Notes: a model not told the origin generated them from the sequence alone. A stretch of 64,000 nt of DNA from Semisulcospira habei (GCA_036245525.1 BTPG01000001.1:217916121-217980120); one strand, 5' to 3'. Positions 31,480-43,660 are shown, counted from the stretch's first letter. Program-made: numbers and translations.

Positions 31480-32229
31480 TTAACTCTTTCCCATCGTAAA
31501 ATTTTCAGCGAGTCAGTTCCCTGCAGATGTAGCAGGAAAAAGGACGTGTGTTCCCTGGTGACATACATTTTTGGGGTAAATTGAATTAATTTTCACAGCC
31601 TCCCAAGCTAACAACCATAGATAAATTGGGTATCATTGGAAAGAGCATCAAAAGTACTTTTCAAAACTGTGCGTGTTTGTGCATCAGTTTAGTGGGAAGT
31701 CGAACCAATTTGATTATTATGCAACAGAACAAACATGGCGGAGCAAAAAATGAGAAACTTGGTTTTGGTAGCAACAGTGTAAGCACATGCAACGAAAAAC
31801 CCAGATTTACTCACCAACATGGCAGAAAAATGTATTCCACAAGCAAAGAAATCACACAAGAGATCTGTCCCTTCTTGAATCACAATTTTACGAGCTAAAA
31901 ATCACTGTTAAAACTGCGTTCATGAGGATCGAACAAGCTCATCATCGGAGACGATCCAAGGCACATTGTCGGCTACTTTGGCCTTGTTCCGACACCATCT
32001 GACAAGGGCATTCACTTTCAGATATTTTAGAAATGGTTGGTGAAACATAATATAGTGGTTGCTTCCCTTGCTAGTGCTAATTTTGAAGGATATGGACTTC
32101 CAGCTCTCGCTGATTTCGTCCAGGGGGGGTGGCCCGGGGGTTTATGTTCTGACTGTTTGTCGCCGATGCTCGCGCCTCGCTTTGATCAATCTTTCGTCAT
32201 GTCCGTCCGCGCCTTGGGAGGCTGGGTCG

Positions 32230-32265
<36 letters not shown>

Positions 32266-32968
32266 GCTGGTGTTCCCTTCTTTGTTCATTGGTGGTGCCT
32301 GGCTCCAGCTTCCTCCTTTGGGGTCACAGTCCAAAGCCCAGTTTTTAGGCCCACACCCTACTTCCCCATACTAATTGAGGGGGGTTGATATTAACTAACC
32401 CCCCTCTAAGTGTTTCTGTATTTCTCTGGAGGGGGGTGTTGTACCCTCCATTGCCCAGGGAGTGCATGGACGAAGGATGCTAAACCTCCCTGGGATCCCT
32501 ATTTATTTTGATGGGTGGTGACCGTACGCAGGCGAGCGGGGAGTCACGCGGTGTCGGAGTGCCATCTAGGGTACCTCGCCCCCCTGGGTTGTCTAACCCC
32601 CCTATCCCGCAGAGTGGATCTTCCAGGAGTGTCCTCTATGGCCCAATACGGAAAAGATGGACCCCGGAGCCGGCCGCCAGCCCCCAGGCGCATCCCACCA
32701 ATGATCTCGGCGGGGGAGGGGGGGGGGGGGCCTCAGGTGCCCGCCACCGGCCCCTGGGACCCTCTCTCCGCTAGGAGGGGGGCAATTGGTTGCTTCCCTT
32801 AGACCGATAGCTGTACTTCATGCAATTTTTGTAAAAACCCAACCCTAGAATACTAGTGACTCATCTATAGACGGCAACGAGCACAATGCTATAACGTAAG
32901 CGTTTCGATGGCTAAGGGTTTGTTTGGGCTAACACTAAACCGGAAGTGTTTCGATGGGAAAGAGTTAA
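31480..32968. mobile_element. TTAA-target MITE, copy 2, containing a 718-bp insertion
   Basis: Element 31484-32964, with TTAA at 31480-31483 and 32965-32968. The ends are perfect inverted repeats, CTCTTTCCCATCG and CGATGGGAAAGAG. Apart from the inserted block 32070-32787 it is homologous along its length to the copy at 12861-13611. Non-coding. Confidence 0.9.
32057..32800. mobile_element. 718-bp GC-rich retroposon-like insertion in MITE copy 2
   Basis: A perfect 13-bp duplication GGTTGCTTCCCTT (32057-32069 and 32788-32800) brackets 32070-32787. The insert is rich in G/C runs, including 33 G in a row at 32232-32264. Two overlapping frames (32508-32774 and 32515-32802) are proline-, arginine- and glycine-rich without recognisable motif. 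The duplication length suggests target-primed insertion; family unknown, possibly a LINE 5' region. Confidence 0.7.
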
Positions 32969-34045
32969 AAAGAAACTATTAATGCCGTCATGACCCAAGG
33001 AGCATTTATTTTTCAGCTAATAGACTTGCCTATGTCAAAAACAGTTATGTACTGAATACTAAAACAAGTCGTTTGGCATTCAAAAGTGAGTCGGCAGCCA
33101 ACAGGAAATGTTGATTAAAATCATCAGCAGGTATAAAAGTACATGGTGGTGTTTGACGGTGATTTGGTAAAGGCGTTGAGGGCTCGCCAGACAGATACGG
33201 TATCAGCTTTATTATCCATCAAGCGCTGGAAGTGTTTCTTCTGGGCCTTGAGCACCAGGTACTTTACACGGTTGCGCTACTTGCAGAAAGCAGCACTGTC
33301 TTTGTTCCGCTTCAGTTCATTTCGGAGAGCCATGGCGTCTTTGATGTCCTTACTTTAACCACTGAGGTAACTGTGCCTTTTCCGACTCTTTTCTCATGTA
33401 GTGGCGCATGCTTGTCAAGTACACCACGGAACAATCTGTACCATTCAGCCAACGCTTCTTCAGGAATATTATAGTTATAAACCAACTGAAACGAGATTCC
33501 GTTCAGATCAGCAAGAAAGGAGTCCCTATGAAGTGTTTGAACGACCTGTAATGAATAGTGGTATGTTGGTTTTTATGGCATGGCTTGTCCACCTTCATAG
33601 CCCAATTACAGCACACAGGATAGTGGTCGCTAATCACCACTTGAAGAACATGAAAGCTAAGGACCCTTGACTTGTTGGAAGTGTATACATGATCAATTAG
33701 AGTGGCAGATGACTGCGTAACTCTTGTTGCACATGTGATAAGCTGCTTGTGGCCTACCATAGTAATAGTAGACTCCCAAACGGGGTGTGGGGAAAACATG
33801 TTAATATTAAAGTCTCCGAGCAGTAAAACATCAGAGCTGCACTTGTTAACGGTGTCCGCCATTTGTAAGAAATCGTCGTAGCACTCAAATGATGCAGACA
33901 GGTTTCTGTAGACAAATCCTACAAGGGGCCGATTTGTTTCTCTTCACCTCAACCCACATACTTTCAACAGAGTCTGATTCCAGGTCTGTTCCTCCGTGTG
34001 TAAAGTGCGCAATACAATCATGAATATAGACAGCTAATCCTGAGA
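32969..34045 (-). pseudogene. L2-M endonuclease C-terminal half and linker
   Basis: Minus strand from 34045: SGLAVYIHDCIAHFTHGGTD, then WVEVKRNK, RPLVGFVYRNLSASFECYDD, then an open frame (33862-33503) with LLLGDFNINMFSP, LIDHVYTS and VISDHYPVCC, the APE-type motifs. The linker continues as EEALAEWYRLFRGVLDKHAP. It is decayed by frameshifts. The N-terminal third of the endonuclease is missing at 34045. Confidence 0.85.
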
Positions 34046-34399
34046 GAGAGAGAGAGAGAACAATGAACCTTTATTTTACCAAGGTAAAAACATTTGGTTA
34101 CAAGACCAATTTTCAAACTTGGGGTTTATGAGATAGAGAGAGAGAGAGAGAAGCAAAATGACTTTTTTAATGTAACAAACATACAAATCATTCAGTTTTA
34201 CTGATCAAATTTTATTACTTTCTAAAATGCTCAGATGGGGTTTGCGTATGTACCCCCTAAAATTTACACTTGGAGGTCAACACAGACCCTTTGACTCTCA
34301 GACCCTTTACCTACTAAGTAATTGCACCGTAATATGCAACCTGCCACTAAGTAACATCTGAAGTAGGTTGGGAAAATATGCCTACCTTATTTTAACAAG
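34046..34399. other. (GA)n patches, a short LINE tail and unassigned sequence
   Basis: (GA)n at about 34042-34060 and 34136-34151 bracket AACAATGAACCTTTATTTTA, which on the minus strand looks like a LINE 3' end with a TC tail (34060-34130). The rest shows nothing recognisable. Confidence 0.4.
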
Positions 34400-36180
34400 A
34401 ATGGCAAAGCCCTTAAGCCTCAAGTGCATGAAGGATCAAGTGCTAATGTAAGTAAAGGGTTGGGTTTCCCTGCAAAATCCCTGTTTCTTTCCAAATGTAA
34501 GCATTTTTCACACTTTTATCAATCTCCTGTGACCCTACCCTCTGAGGGTAGTGAACCAAACTGGTGCTGATAAAAAATAAAATCTTTTTTTTTTTCACAT
34601 CATTTGTCAATCTCTTTTGACCTTGACTTTTTCGAGGGGTCATCCAAATTGCAGGCATATAAAGGTTTTACCATCAGGTATGTCTGGACCAAGTTTGGGT
34701 TTGAAGTTGTAAATAGCAATCGAGAAAAAACTATTTTTGTTAAGAGACAGCTATATGTAACCTAATCTCCTGGTCTCTTGTGACCCTTGACCTATCTCAG
34801 GGGTCATCCAAATTAGTATGCATAGGAAGGTCTTACCATCAGGTACATGTATCTCTGTATCAAATTTGATCGAGTCTCAAGTTCTGAACAGTATTTGAGA
34901 AAAAACATCTTTTGTCCAAATATGGCTATTTTTTTTTACATATTTCCTGATCTCTTGTGAGGGGTCATCCAAATTAGTATGCATAGATAGGTCTTACCAT
35001 CAGGTATCTCTGTACCAAGTTTGGGTTTGAAGTTGTGAATAGTATTTGAGACCAAGAAAGGCAAAGCCATTATGGCTCACGTGGACAACTGATATGTGTG
35101 ACCTTTGTAATAATAAGGGCTTGCTTCCGCACCAGCAAAAATCCACGTTTTCTCAAAATGTAAGCATTTTTCACATATCTGTCAATAACCCCCCCCCCCC
35201 CCCACCTCCCCGACCCTTGACCTTTGTGATGAGTTGACAAATTAGTATGCACAGAAGTTCTTATCATCAGCTATCTTTGTGACAAATTTGATTGAAAATT
35301 TTGCAAAATTGCTGATAATACCTACAATTTTATTAAAAAAATTGGCATTTTACACACATGTGCCAACCTGTGACCCTTGATCTTTCCAAAGGGTCATCCA
35401 AATTAGTATGCATAGATAGGTCTTACCATCAGGTATTTCTGTAACAAATTTGGGTTTGAAGTTGTGAATAGTATTTGAGAAAAAAATCTTTTGTCAAAAT
35501 ATGGCTATTTTGGACCTATTTCCTGAGCTCTTGTGACCCTTCACCTTTCTGAGGAATCAACCAAATTAGTATGCATAGAAAGGTCTTACCATCAGGTATC
35601 TTTGTACCAAGTTTGGGTTTGAAGTTGTGAATAGTATTTGAGAAAAAATAAATTATGTCAAAATATAGCTATTTTTTACCTATTTCCTGAGCCCCTGTGA
35701 CCTTGACCTTTAGTGAGAGGTTACTCAAATTGGTATGTTTAGAGAGGTTTTGCCACAAAGTATCCTTGGGCCAAGTTTGAAGATTGTGGCTTCAATAGTC
35801 CCCGAGAAAATGCCAACGTTAAAGTTTGCCACTGACGACAGCGGATGGACAACAGGCGACGGACAGACGACCACTGGCCTAAAACATGGACTCACTTTTG
35901 CTTCGCATGTGAGCCAAAAAAACAAATCTGGTAAAAATATAGCAACTTTTACCTATTTCCTGATCCCCTTTGACCTGGACCTTTGAGAGGTAAATGAAAT
36001 TGGTATTTCTAGAAAGGTATTGCCACAAAGTATCCTTATGCCAAGTCTGAATTCCGTGGCTTGAATAGTCTCCGAGAAAATGCCAACATTAAAATTTACC
36101 ACAGACGATGGATGAACGGACGACCACTAACCCACAACATACTCACTTTTGCTTTGAACGTGAGCTGAAAATTCATTTAA
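34400..36180. repeat. DR1-containing dispersed repeat, block 1
   Basis: A degenerate tandem of units of about 160-165 bp. Each holds in order TGACCCTTGACCTTT, GGGTCATCCAAATTAGTATG, AGGTCTTACCATCAGGTATC and CCAAGTTTGGGTTTGAAG. Examples of the first motif: 34781, 35211 (variant), 35371, 35533 (variant). The block begins with AAGAATGGCAAAGCCCTTAA, and right-hand ends read ACTTTTGCTTCGCATGTGAG (about 35893) and similar near 36146. Non-coding. The complement AGGTCAAGGGTCA is a direct repeat of nuclear-receptor half-sites spaced by one base. Confidence 0.85.
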
Positions 36181-37526
36181 ATAAATCAAATCAAAAGAAA
36201 ATTACATGAATTTTTGTGGAGTTGGGTAAGATTGTATGCATAACTCTCTGAAGACGCTGGCCAAACCAATGTTGACACATCAGCGATGTACATTTATCGG
36301 AGATGCTTTCAATGAAGCTTCACTATCCAACTCTGGTCTAAGGAAAGGTAACCCTATATATAGTTAGAAAGTCCAGACTGAGAGATTTGTCTGTCCAAAT
36401 TTGGTTCACTATACCCTTTGATTTATGATTCAGCAAAGGTTTCTGCTCAAAATAAAACCAATAATATTTAATCATCATAGCCTACCCAGCAAGAAACTTT
36501 CTCTAAAGATCACATCCATCCGCCATGCTGCAATAAACCTACAGCAACTGAAAAGCTGACTGAAAAGTAGACGATAAAAGCAACCCAACTTAGACACACT
36601 ACATTCATATTAGGAGGCCTCACATGCCCTTCAACTGCTTTCTGTCACTGGTTAAGCGGGTAAGCATTAAAAACTGACAAGACCCTTTACTGTATGTGGG
36701 CCGGGCGATCCAACATTTGTGTTACAAGAGAAGCACCCTGTTGGTGTAATCCGCCACCCATAGTAGACAAAGGGCTATGCTGCATCACATTTGCGTTTGA
36801 GCAGGGCCATTATGATGGCATCAAAGATTGCATTCAAGGCCAAGTTACATCAGTTAAAGTTGAAACTTTACCACTGTCACAGCACAAAATTCAAGCTAAT
36901 TAGGAATTCACAAGGTCTGACCTCACTAACATTTGAATGTGAGTATCTCCTCCAATTCCCTTACACAGAGCTTGTGATTTAACCCATAAAACCCTGACAT
37001 GATACCGGTACAGCAGGATGTGGATTGACCATAATAGTTCAAGGTTGGTGTCAGAATAGCTTGGCACCTTTAGGCGCCAAGCTATTCCCACACCACCCTT
37101 GAACTATCATGGTCAATCTGTCTCCAGAACTGTGACCTAGACCTCATTTTATAATTTTGTCGTCAAGGCTAAAACACACTGAGCACTGAGGTCTAAATTT
37201 CCAAATTTATCATCTGAAGACTACCATTATCAGTTAAGGAGAAAGATTAATCATGATTTATTTGGAAAAGGGCTGCCATAAAACTAACATTTCACTTGAA
37301 AGTAGAAAAGGGCCTATGGCAGTCAAGGGCCTGTCGCAGTAGAGGGTCTGCCACAAAAAAAGAGCCTGCCATATGGTCCATCCTTTATCTACTGCAGTGT
37401 GTCAGGCTGAATTCATGAAATCTTTGAGCAGTTTTTGTCACAACAATTCCTGCAAACATCACCCCAACAAAAACCGCTAAGGGTTAAAGCAGCAAGGGTT
37501 AAAGTAGCAAGAGTTAATCTACTCAC
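36181..37526. other. Unassigned intron-like sequence downstream of an SMG8 exon
   Basis: AT-rich. No exon with splice sites recognised. It contains the foldback at 37024-37117. Confidence 0.45.
37024..37117. repeat. 94-bp foldback with 45-bp arms
   Basis: Arms 37024-37068 and 37073-37117 are reverse complements with about five mismatches, separated by a 4-nt loop (TTTA). The core GAATAGCTTGGC also occurs at about 23685 in a related sequence, so this is probably a dispersed foldback family. A transcript would form a long hairpin resembling a small-RNA precursor. Confidence 0.8.
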
Positions 37527-37610
37527 CAAGACAATGTGTGACGTGCAGAAGACCAGCAGCAGCATCTTGGCATAGTAGAACTCACTGTCCTGCCAGTAGC
37601 TGTAAAAATC
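37527..37610 (-). CDS. SMG8: SMG8-like exon (28 codons)
   Basis: SMG8 forms the SMG1 kinase complex with SMG1 and SMG9 and restrains SMG1, which phosphorylates UPF1 in nonsense-mediated decay. The exon has a clean acceptor (TTGTTCTGCAG|GAT) and donor (TTG|GTGAGT) and is exactly 84 nt, phase 0. It reads DFYSYWQDSEFYYAKMLLLV then FCTSHIVL. In vertebrate SMG8 the corresponding stretch, just after the segment matched by the exon at 58802-58924, is an EFW-like motif followed by a hydrophobic LFSVCH-type strand ending in a leucine run. Order and spacing of the two exons agree with SMG8. I did not find the next exon (VHP-FD motif) in the window. SMG9 has a similar hydrophobic strand and is the main alternative. 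Confidence 0.65.
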
Positions 37611-37662
37611 CTGCAGAACAACACTTCATGTTAGTGTGGATGCTTTTATCTCTCTTAAGAAA

Positions 37663-40600
37663 ATTCAACAAGAACCAAAGCGTTAAGGCGAGCTAGGACA
37701 CTTCTGCATAATTTTTGGGGTTTATCGATATATGTTTTATTGTATATCATTAGAATCAGTATTTGTCTGTCCTGAATGCTCTGACATGCTCATTTGGTCA
37801 GGTATGCTCACCGTTGCCATGGCAACAAACACTAAGTGACATTACACCTGATTGCTAAGGAAACAAAGTTCAGCTACTATTGATGTTTCTGAAAACCCAA
37901 ATTTGGTCATAATATCAAGTGATATCATCATTATGGAATGTCAGTGGCGATTTTTAATATCTTACCTGGTTTTGAAGAAAAAAATATTTTTATATGAATG
38001 TTCTGGTTTTGGTCATTTTTTTAGTATGTTAGTCAAGGGAAGCTATTCATAGCTCCCAAACTAAGCTGAAATTAAACAATCAACACTGATATTCCATAAT
38101 AAACCCATTTGTGAACTTGCGTGTAAAATTTCACTATCATCTGACAAGTGCATTTTCAGATATTTGTTTCCTCAGTATGTACCACCCCCAAACTAACAAT
38201 TATGAGAAAACCGCAAAAACAAGTTTTATCAATGTGCCATTTTTTCCTCATCATACACAGCTCTAACATGTCACCTGAAATCGTTGGCTTATGATGTTTT
38301 TCTCACGATAAAACCTTTATCCAGTGCAGACATGCAAACTTTCCAGAAACCCTGTGTGTATTATGACCTACACCCTGATGCTTTAGTTTTGCATGCTTAG
38401 GGAGTATTACTTGTTGTACTCAGCCTGCGCACTTATTGGTGACAGTAAACCATTTTAACAACTAAATTGCTAGGATCACCAAGCAAACCCAGGTGGATTA
38501 GGTATTGTGAATCAACGTTGTCTCGTGCTGACACAATGATGCACTATTGAAGCACCCCAGTGCCTGTTTGTTTTCCACTGTAACGCTTCACGCAGACAAC
38601 TGATATTCAGACAGAATGTGTGGTAGATGTAGGTTGGTACAGTAATTGGCAATATTTGTCAGGGTCCATACTCACAACAATAGGTTCCTAACATAGATGT
38701 AGTTGCACTTGTCAAAGTGTGACTCACTGGTGAAAACCAATCTGTCCGGGCTAGTATCTGTGTGTGTTTACTGTGGCAGCAGATGGCGTTGGGCTTTCTC
38801 ACCACAGGACAAAAAATCCATTTCTATCATTGTACAACATTCCTAAAAGTCGAAAGGGTAATTATACATAAACACTTGTCTCACACGAGTTTACATTATG
38901 GCCTTCTTGTGTTTCAGCATATACACATTATGCGTGTACATCCATGCAGTTTACACAAACTGTTAATGCTAAATATACTCTGTTGAAGACGGAAAAATGG
39001 TTTAGAGATCTGTCAGCTTTGAGGAGTAGTGCTATTCCTAAAGTATCAGAAGCTGCAATCTAGTTTGTTACATGCCCCTGCACTATGTTCATTGCATGCA
39101 CAGGCCAAAGCCAGTTGTTACATTGCTTGAAATAGGAGAGACTGAATTCGTAAGGAAAACATAATGATTTACCACAAGTAAATAAAGTATTTAAACATCT
39201 TGTACGTCTGACAATATAATTATAAATTGATTAGTTCATGAAACACACATACAGCTTAAAAAAATAAGCCTGTTCACATCACACCTCATACACACCCATT
39301 TTGCATGCTCATTGTGATTGCTGTGGAAGATGTAAACATACTAATGAAGCTGCATTTTATAATTTGGACAATACTGGTTTACTGCAGAATCACGCCTACA
39401 ACATCACATTGACAGCTGCATCTTGCCCGAGTTCAGAACTTTCAAAGTGCACTTTATAGCCTCTTTGACCTCTTTGCTTGTGCATATGATGTTGGACTAT
39501 CATTCCCGCAAACACGTGTTTTGGGCGACATTTATGCGGGATGTGGTACTGCCAAATCCTAACACTTTCTCGCTACAAACGGACCTGTGCACAATGTTCA
39601 TTATCATTATCAAGCACATCTGTGTTTCCTTGAGCCGGCTGGCAAATTCCTTTCACGTATATATATACGTTTCGTCAGTAGTGATCAGAGCGTCTCACAA
39701 TGAATGTACAGATGGTTTCTGATCAGACTGCAATATTCTGATGTTACAACAGACGAAAGACATGAGATTCCTGAATCTAAATCGTTCAGATCTACAGTGC
39801 TCTACTGCGCGAAGAATGCAGAATTTTGGATTTCTATGAATGCACACTTCTGCTCCAAGGTCAAGCAGTTCACAAACAATTCATAAAAATCTTCGATCTT
39901 GCCCTTTGTAGCTTTGATTTTTGCACATCATGCTTTGCCAAATCGTTAGAGCACCCACCTGCGAAAATCAGCAGGTCCTTTTGAAACGACTCGCAGCTGC
40001 AAATGATGTTTGTGCCTATTCTGGACACAGGCAGTTATGTTTTCCTGTATATTACGATTTTACACGTTCTTCAGTCTCACTCTGTCTGTCATGTTGACTA
40101 AATTCCTCTGCGGATTTATCTAAACAACATGTTTTTGCATGTAATCCGCCAAAAAAAAATACTTGTAAGGTGCGAGTTGTATCTGACACGAAATTAGCTG
40201 AACAGACTCGGAAATACATTTGAACCAATCAGAGATGCACATTTATGTGGTGCTCCTGATCAAAATCGTCATAAGACCAAATTTGGAAGTCATTGACAAA
40301 TTCCTAGGTTTTCCTCAGGCAGTTTTTTTTTGCCGTTAATTGTTCCTTTAGACTAGGGTGAAGGACAAATTACTGCAAGGGAGAGAAGTGGCTTTCAAAC
40401 GACATAACTTGTTTCAATGCTGTCAGAAGAATGTGCGCTTTGACCAGGTTCGAAAGTAGGCAAAATGCATATATTTTGACGGGGAAAAAATGTAAACAAG
40501 CTCCAATAACTTTGTTTATTTAACATTTATGGGTGTTCGATAAAAGCTCTGAGGAAAAAGGAGTTATGTTTTTGCATAGAGGACACTCAGAACTTGCAGA

Positions 40601-41045
40601 AAATCCGGAAAACCCAAAACAGCCAACGTGACAGTTTTTCACATTGGAGATGTCCTAGCTCGCCTTAAGGCTCATGTGCAAGACGATTCACATAATTAAT
40701 CTGATCTTTGTGACCTTGACCTTTCTGACAAAACACTGTCAAGTGTTCTAACATACGTTGGTTGGCCAACATAAAGGTTTGGCTTTTGTACCTGCAAAAT
40801 CCATGTCGCATATAATTATGCATTTGGTCAAACTCCCATGACACTTGCAAGCAGTGCAAATTAGTATGCACAGAAAGGTCTTTTCATCAGCTACCTTTCT
40901 GCCAAATGTGGCTGAAAAGTTCAGCAAAAATGCTATTAAAAACCCCCACAAAATCTACCCAAAAAATATACATTTTTCATATGGTTTACCGATCTTCCAA
41001 CCCTCGACCTTTCCGAGGTGTGTGTTTGTTGCAATTTTACAATGA
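37663..41045. repeat. DR1-containing dispersed repeat, block 2 (split by a TTAA element)
   Basis: The start of the repeat (AACAAGAACCAAAGCGTTAA, 37667-37686) continues after the TTAA element as GGCTCATGTGCAAGACGATT (40669), then TGACCTTGACCTTTCTG, TTAGTATGCACAGAAAGGTC and so on to 41045. With the insertion removed this matches the start of block 5 at 60744, which proves that the repeat was already in place. Confidence 0.85.
37683..40668. mobile_element. 2.98-kb TTAA element with 14-bp TIRs, transposase unrecognised
   Basis: Element 37687-40664 with TTAA at 37683-37686 and 40665-40668. Its ends are perfect 14-bp inverted repeats, GGCGAGCTAGGACA. The target, the start of a DR1 repeat, is restored by excision. 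The interior is AT-rich. Minus-strand stretches near 39420-39960 look coding (KIEDFYELFVNCLTLEQKCA; ICTSKEVKEAIKCTLKVLN) but contain stops, and I do not recognise the protein. TTAA targets are used by piggyBac and Kolobok; the GG-starting ends lack the CCY start of piggyBac. Confidence 0.85.
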
Positions 41046-42979
41046 GCTGACACTGCACCATTTAATATTCCATTTCATGTGAAAAGTCCTAAACATAATG
41101 TGATTTTATTTGAATTAATTCAGATTTCTGAATCTGGCACTGCTGTTGATGTGCACATGCCCACACTGTGACCAGAAGATGCAGAAACAGAACACACCTC
41201 CAAGCCTATTCCAAGAAAATTTCATTTTTGAGACTAGAAACAAGTTTCCTTACTTTCATGATTTTCAAAATCTTCTAAACGGATTGGAAAAGACATGAAT
41301 GCAGTTTATATGGCTTCATACTGCTACCTGTGTTCAGAATAGGCTCTACGTAAGTCCAGCGATAAAGAAATATGTCTTTTATATTTTATTGAAAAGCCTT
41401 TCCCATGTTGTACTGAATAAAATCTTACAGTAACTGTCGATGATTTCTTTACTTACTGTCATCTCTTGCTAAATACATTCGCGTTTTGCCTCTGATTGTC
41501 TTTTATGGAATAGCGGACTGTCACGACACAGGCTTTTTATTCTATTTTGTAGCAGAGTAAAATTTAGAGGGGCGACAGAAATTAGTTAGTCACCAGGTAA
41601 AAAGATAGGACGTGTAGGAAAACAGATGAGTTGTTTGACCTTTGATGGGGTGATTGTTGCTGTGCCCGGTGCTAAGGTCGGTCGGCGTGCGCCACACGTG
41701 ATTGTTCTGCGCGATCGGATGGTTACTGATATGCATGAACTTACATCGCACTTTTTACTGAGCACAAGGTTTTGCTAAACAGTGTTATACCCAAATTGTT
41801 AATCAGTTGCTTCCAAGCAGCCAAGAGAGCAACAGTCTCTGAGGGTGGATTTGCAGGCGTGGCTTGCCATTAGCTGCCATCCTCAAGTAGCTGTGTCGTC
41901 CTACTGTGACGGCCCTACGATACGGCCCTGGTCACCCTGGAGCCGGTGTCCTAACAGAGAGAAAGCTGCAGCGACTGAACCCCTGGTGTGTCTTGTTTTG
42001 TTTGTCTCTGTCCCAGCCAGGGCATCTACACGGATGGCAGTAAGTGCACACAATTCTTTAGTGGCCATAGGCTCGGGGATTTTGTCTGTGTTGACTTGTT
42101 CTTTTATTATTATTATTTTAATTAGCGAGTATGGGGGGGGGGGGGTAAGTGTAAGAATGTAGAAATAAATGTCATTTATGTTATTTAGTAGTACTTACCC
42201 TTCAGAAAGTTACTTACCCTTCAGAAAGTAAATTTTAAAATGAATTATACTTATTGTAAGCACATGGTTTTTTGTTGGGTTGAAATTTATTACTACTTTG
42301 GGGGAAAGGTGAAGGCATATGAAAGAACGGCAATTAAATTGTGGTAAGGGAGATAGCAGTGGTTTTAAATTATAAAATGAAAGGTGATGTGGTTACCTTT
42401 CTTTTTTATTAGTTATTTATGTGAGTATTTTGCACCCTTATTTTAGTGCATCTACGTGGATAAGTCTACTTCCATGCTGTATGGAAGGGTGCGGATGGTT
42501 TGGCTATGAGAGTGGAGGCTTGCTGCGTCACTCCTCCCTGTGGGCTTACGACACTGAACCCAAGCGCTGCTGTGATTGTCTGTGTTTAATCCAGGTCGGG
42601 TCGTCCCATCTAGTGTTCGATAACTTATTTTAGATAAATTCTTGTTCATTCATATGGGATTAATTTTTCCTTCTTATGTGTGACAATATTATTTGAAGAA
42701 CTTTGTCGCAAGGGCAGTACTATTTGTATTTTGCCAATTCAAGTGGAAACATGGGCTCTAAAGGACATTATTGCGGAAGCAAAGACATTAACTTGATTTG
42801 AGCTTGTTGGTTGTGAGCTTGTTAAGTGGATTTAGTAACTCATAAAAATATCTTGTTTTTTTCATTTTTTTGGTGTATTATATTAAGAATGTTTGTTGTT
42901 TTATTGTGTATTTGATTTTGTGTTGTGTAATGCGCAAGAGTGTAGTTAGGATTGAGTGAGAATAATTTTTGAGTGTTCT
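41046..42979. other. Unassigned intronic sequence
   Basis: No recognised exon or repeat family. Includes a short G run at about 42132-42146 and the phrase TACTTACCCTTCAGAAAGT repeated in tandem near 42192-42230. Confidence 0.45.
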
Positions 42980-43494
42980 ATTTATGTATGTCAGAGAGCT
43001 GTCACAACACACCAAAGTCCGGATTTTCAACTCCAATGTAAAAGCAGTTCTCCTATATGGAGCAGAGACATGGAGATTGACAAAAACCACAGTCAACAGA
43101 GTACAGACCTTCATGAACAGTTGCCTTAGAAGAATTTTGAAAATCCACTGGCCAGAGAAGATCAGCAACGTCAGACTCTGGGAGAGAACAGAGCAGATAA
43201 CAGCAGAGAATGAAATTGGGCGAAGAAGATGGGGATGGATCGGTCACAGTCTGAGAAAGCCAGCTTCCAGTATCACTAGGCAGGCATTGTCATGGAACCC
43301 CCAGGGAAAGAGGAAAAGAGGTAGGCCGAGAAACTCCTGGCGTCGAGACCTCCAAGCAGACATCAAGAGACTGGGAACCACCTGGAGTAGAATCGAAGGA
43401 GAAGCGCAGGACAGGAGTTGCTGGAGGTCTCTCGTCGACGGCCTATACCCGGGTAGGGGTGGCAGGCGTAAGTAAGTAAGTAATTTATGTATGT
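42980..43494 (+). mobile_element. RTE-A fragment, 5'-truncated, 491 bp
   Basis: Body 42992-43482 with a perfect 12-bp duplication ATTTATGTATGT (42980-42991 and 43483-43494). It encodes the last 150 or so residues of RTE-A ORF2 in one open frame, ending GRGGRRK-stop within the (AAGT)n tail. Very similar to the nested copies, hence young. Confidence 0.93.
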
Positions 43495-43660
43495 ATATGT
43501 AATAAATATTGTTGTGATTGTTCCTCTGGTGTTTGTGTCAGGTTGGGGTGATAGTTCTCGAGTGGTAGCACTCATAGTTCGCGCTCCGGGAGCGGAGGTC
43601 GTAACACAGACGATTTTTGGGGGGTTCAAATCAAACAAAACTGAAAGTAACCAAAATAAA
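43495..43660. other. Unassigned spacer
   Basis: Short spacer between two retroposed elements; nothing recognised. Confidence 0.4.

Larger units (their letters stand above)
20291..34045 (-). mobile_element. L2-M: one L2/CR1-like LINE split by at least four later insertions
   Basis: Ordered minus-strand pieces of one element: endonuclease and linker (34045-32969), RT fingers and palm start (31479-31042), mid-palm (27472-27362), FADD and thumb start (24677-24365), thumb remnant (20948 to about 20880), 3' UTR and a tail near 20291 (TTGGAAATAAAGTTTCATTT). Three of the four junctions rejoin well: TTAA at 31480/32965, a TA-flanked Tc1, and the 9-bp duplication GTCAATTGA. The link from 20880 down to 20291 is less sure, because microsatellites intervene. 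Confidence 0.75.

Noticed and set aside
34400..36180. A CRISPR-like or centromeric satellite array
   Set aside because: Units are degenerate, about 160 bp, dispersed in five short blocks with common start and end points; this is a mobile repeat.
41845..42162. 105-codon frame as a host exon
   Set aside because: No splice-site support, no recognisable motif, and it runs into a G homopolymer.
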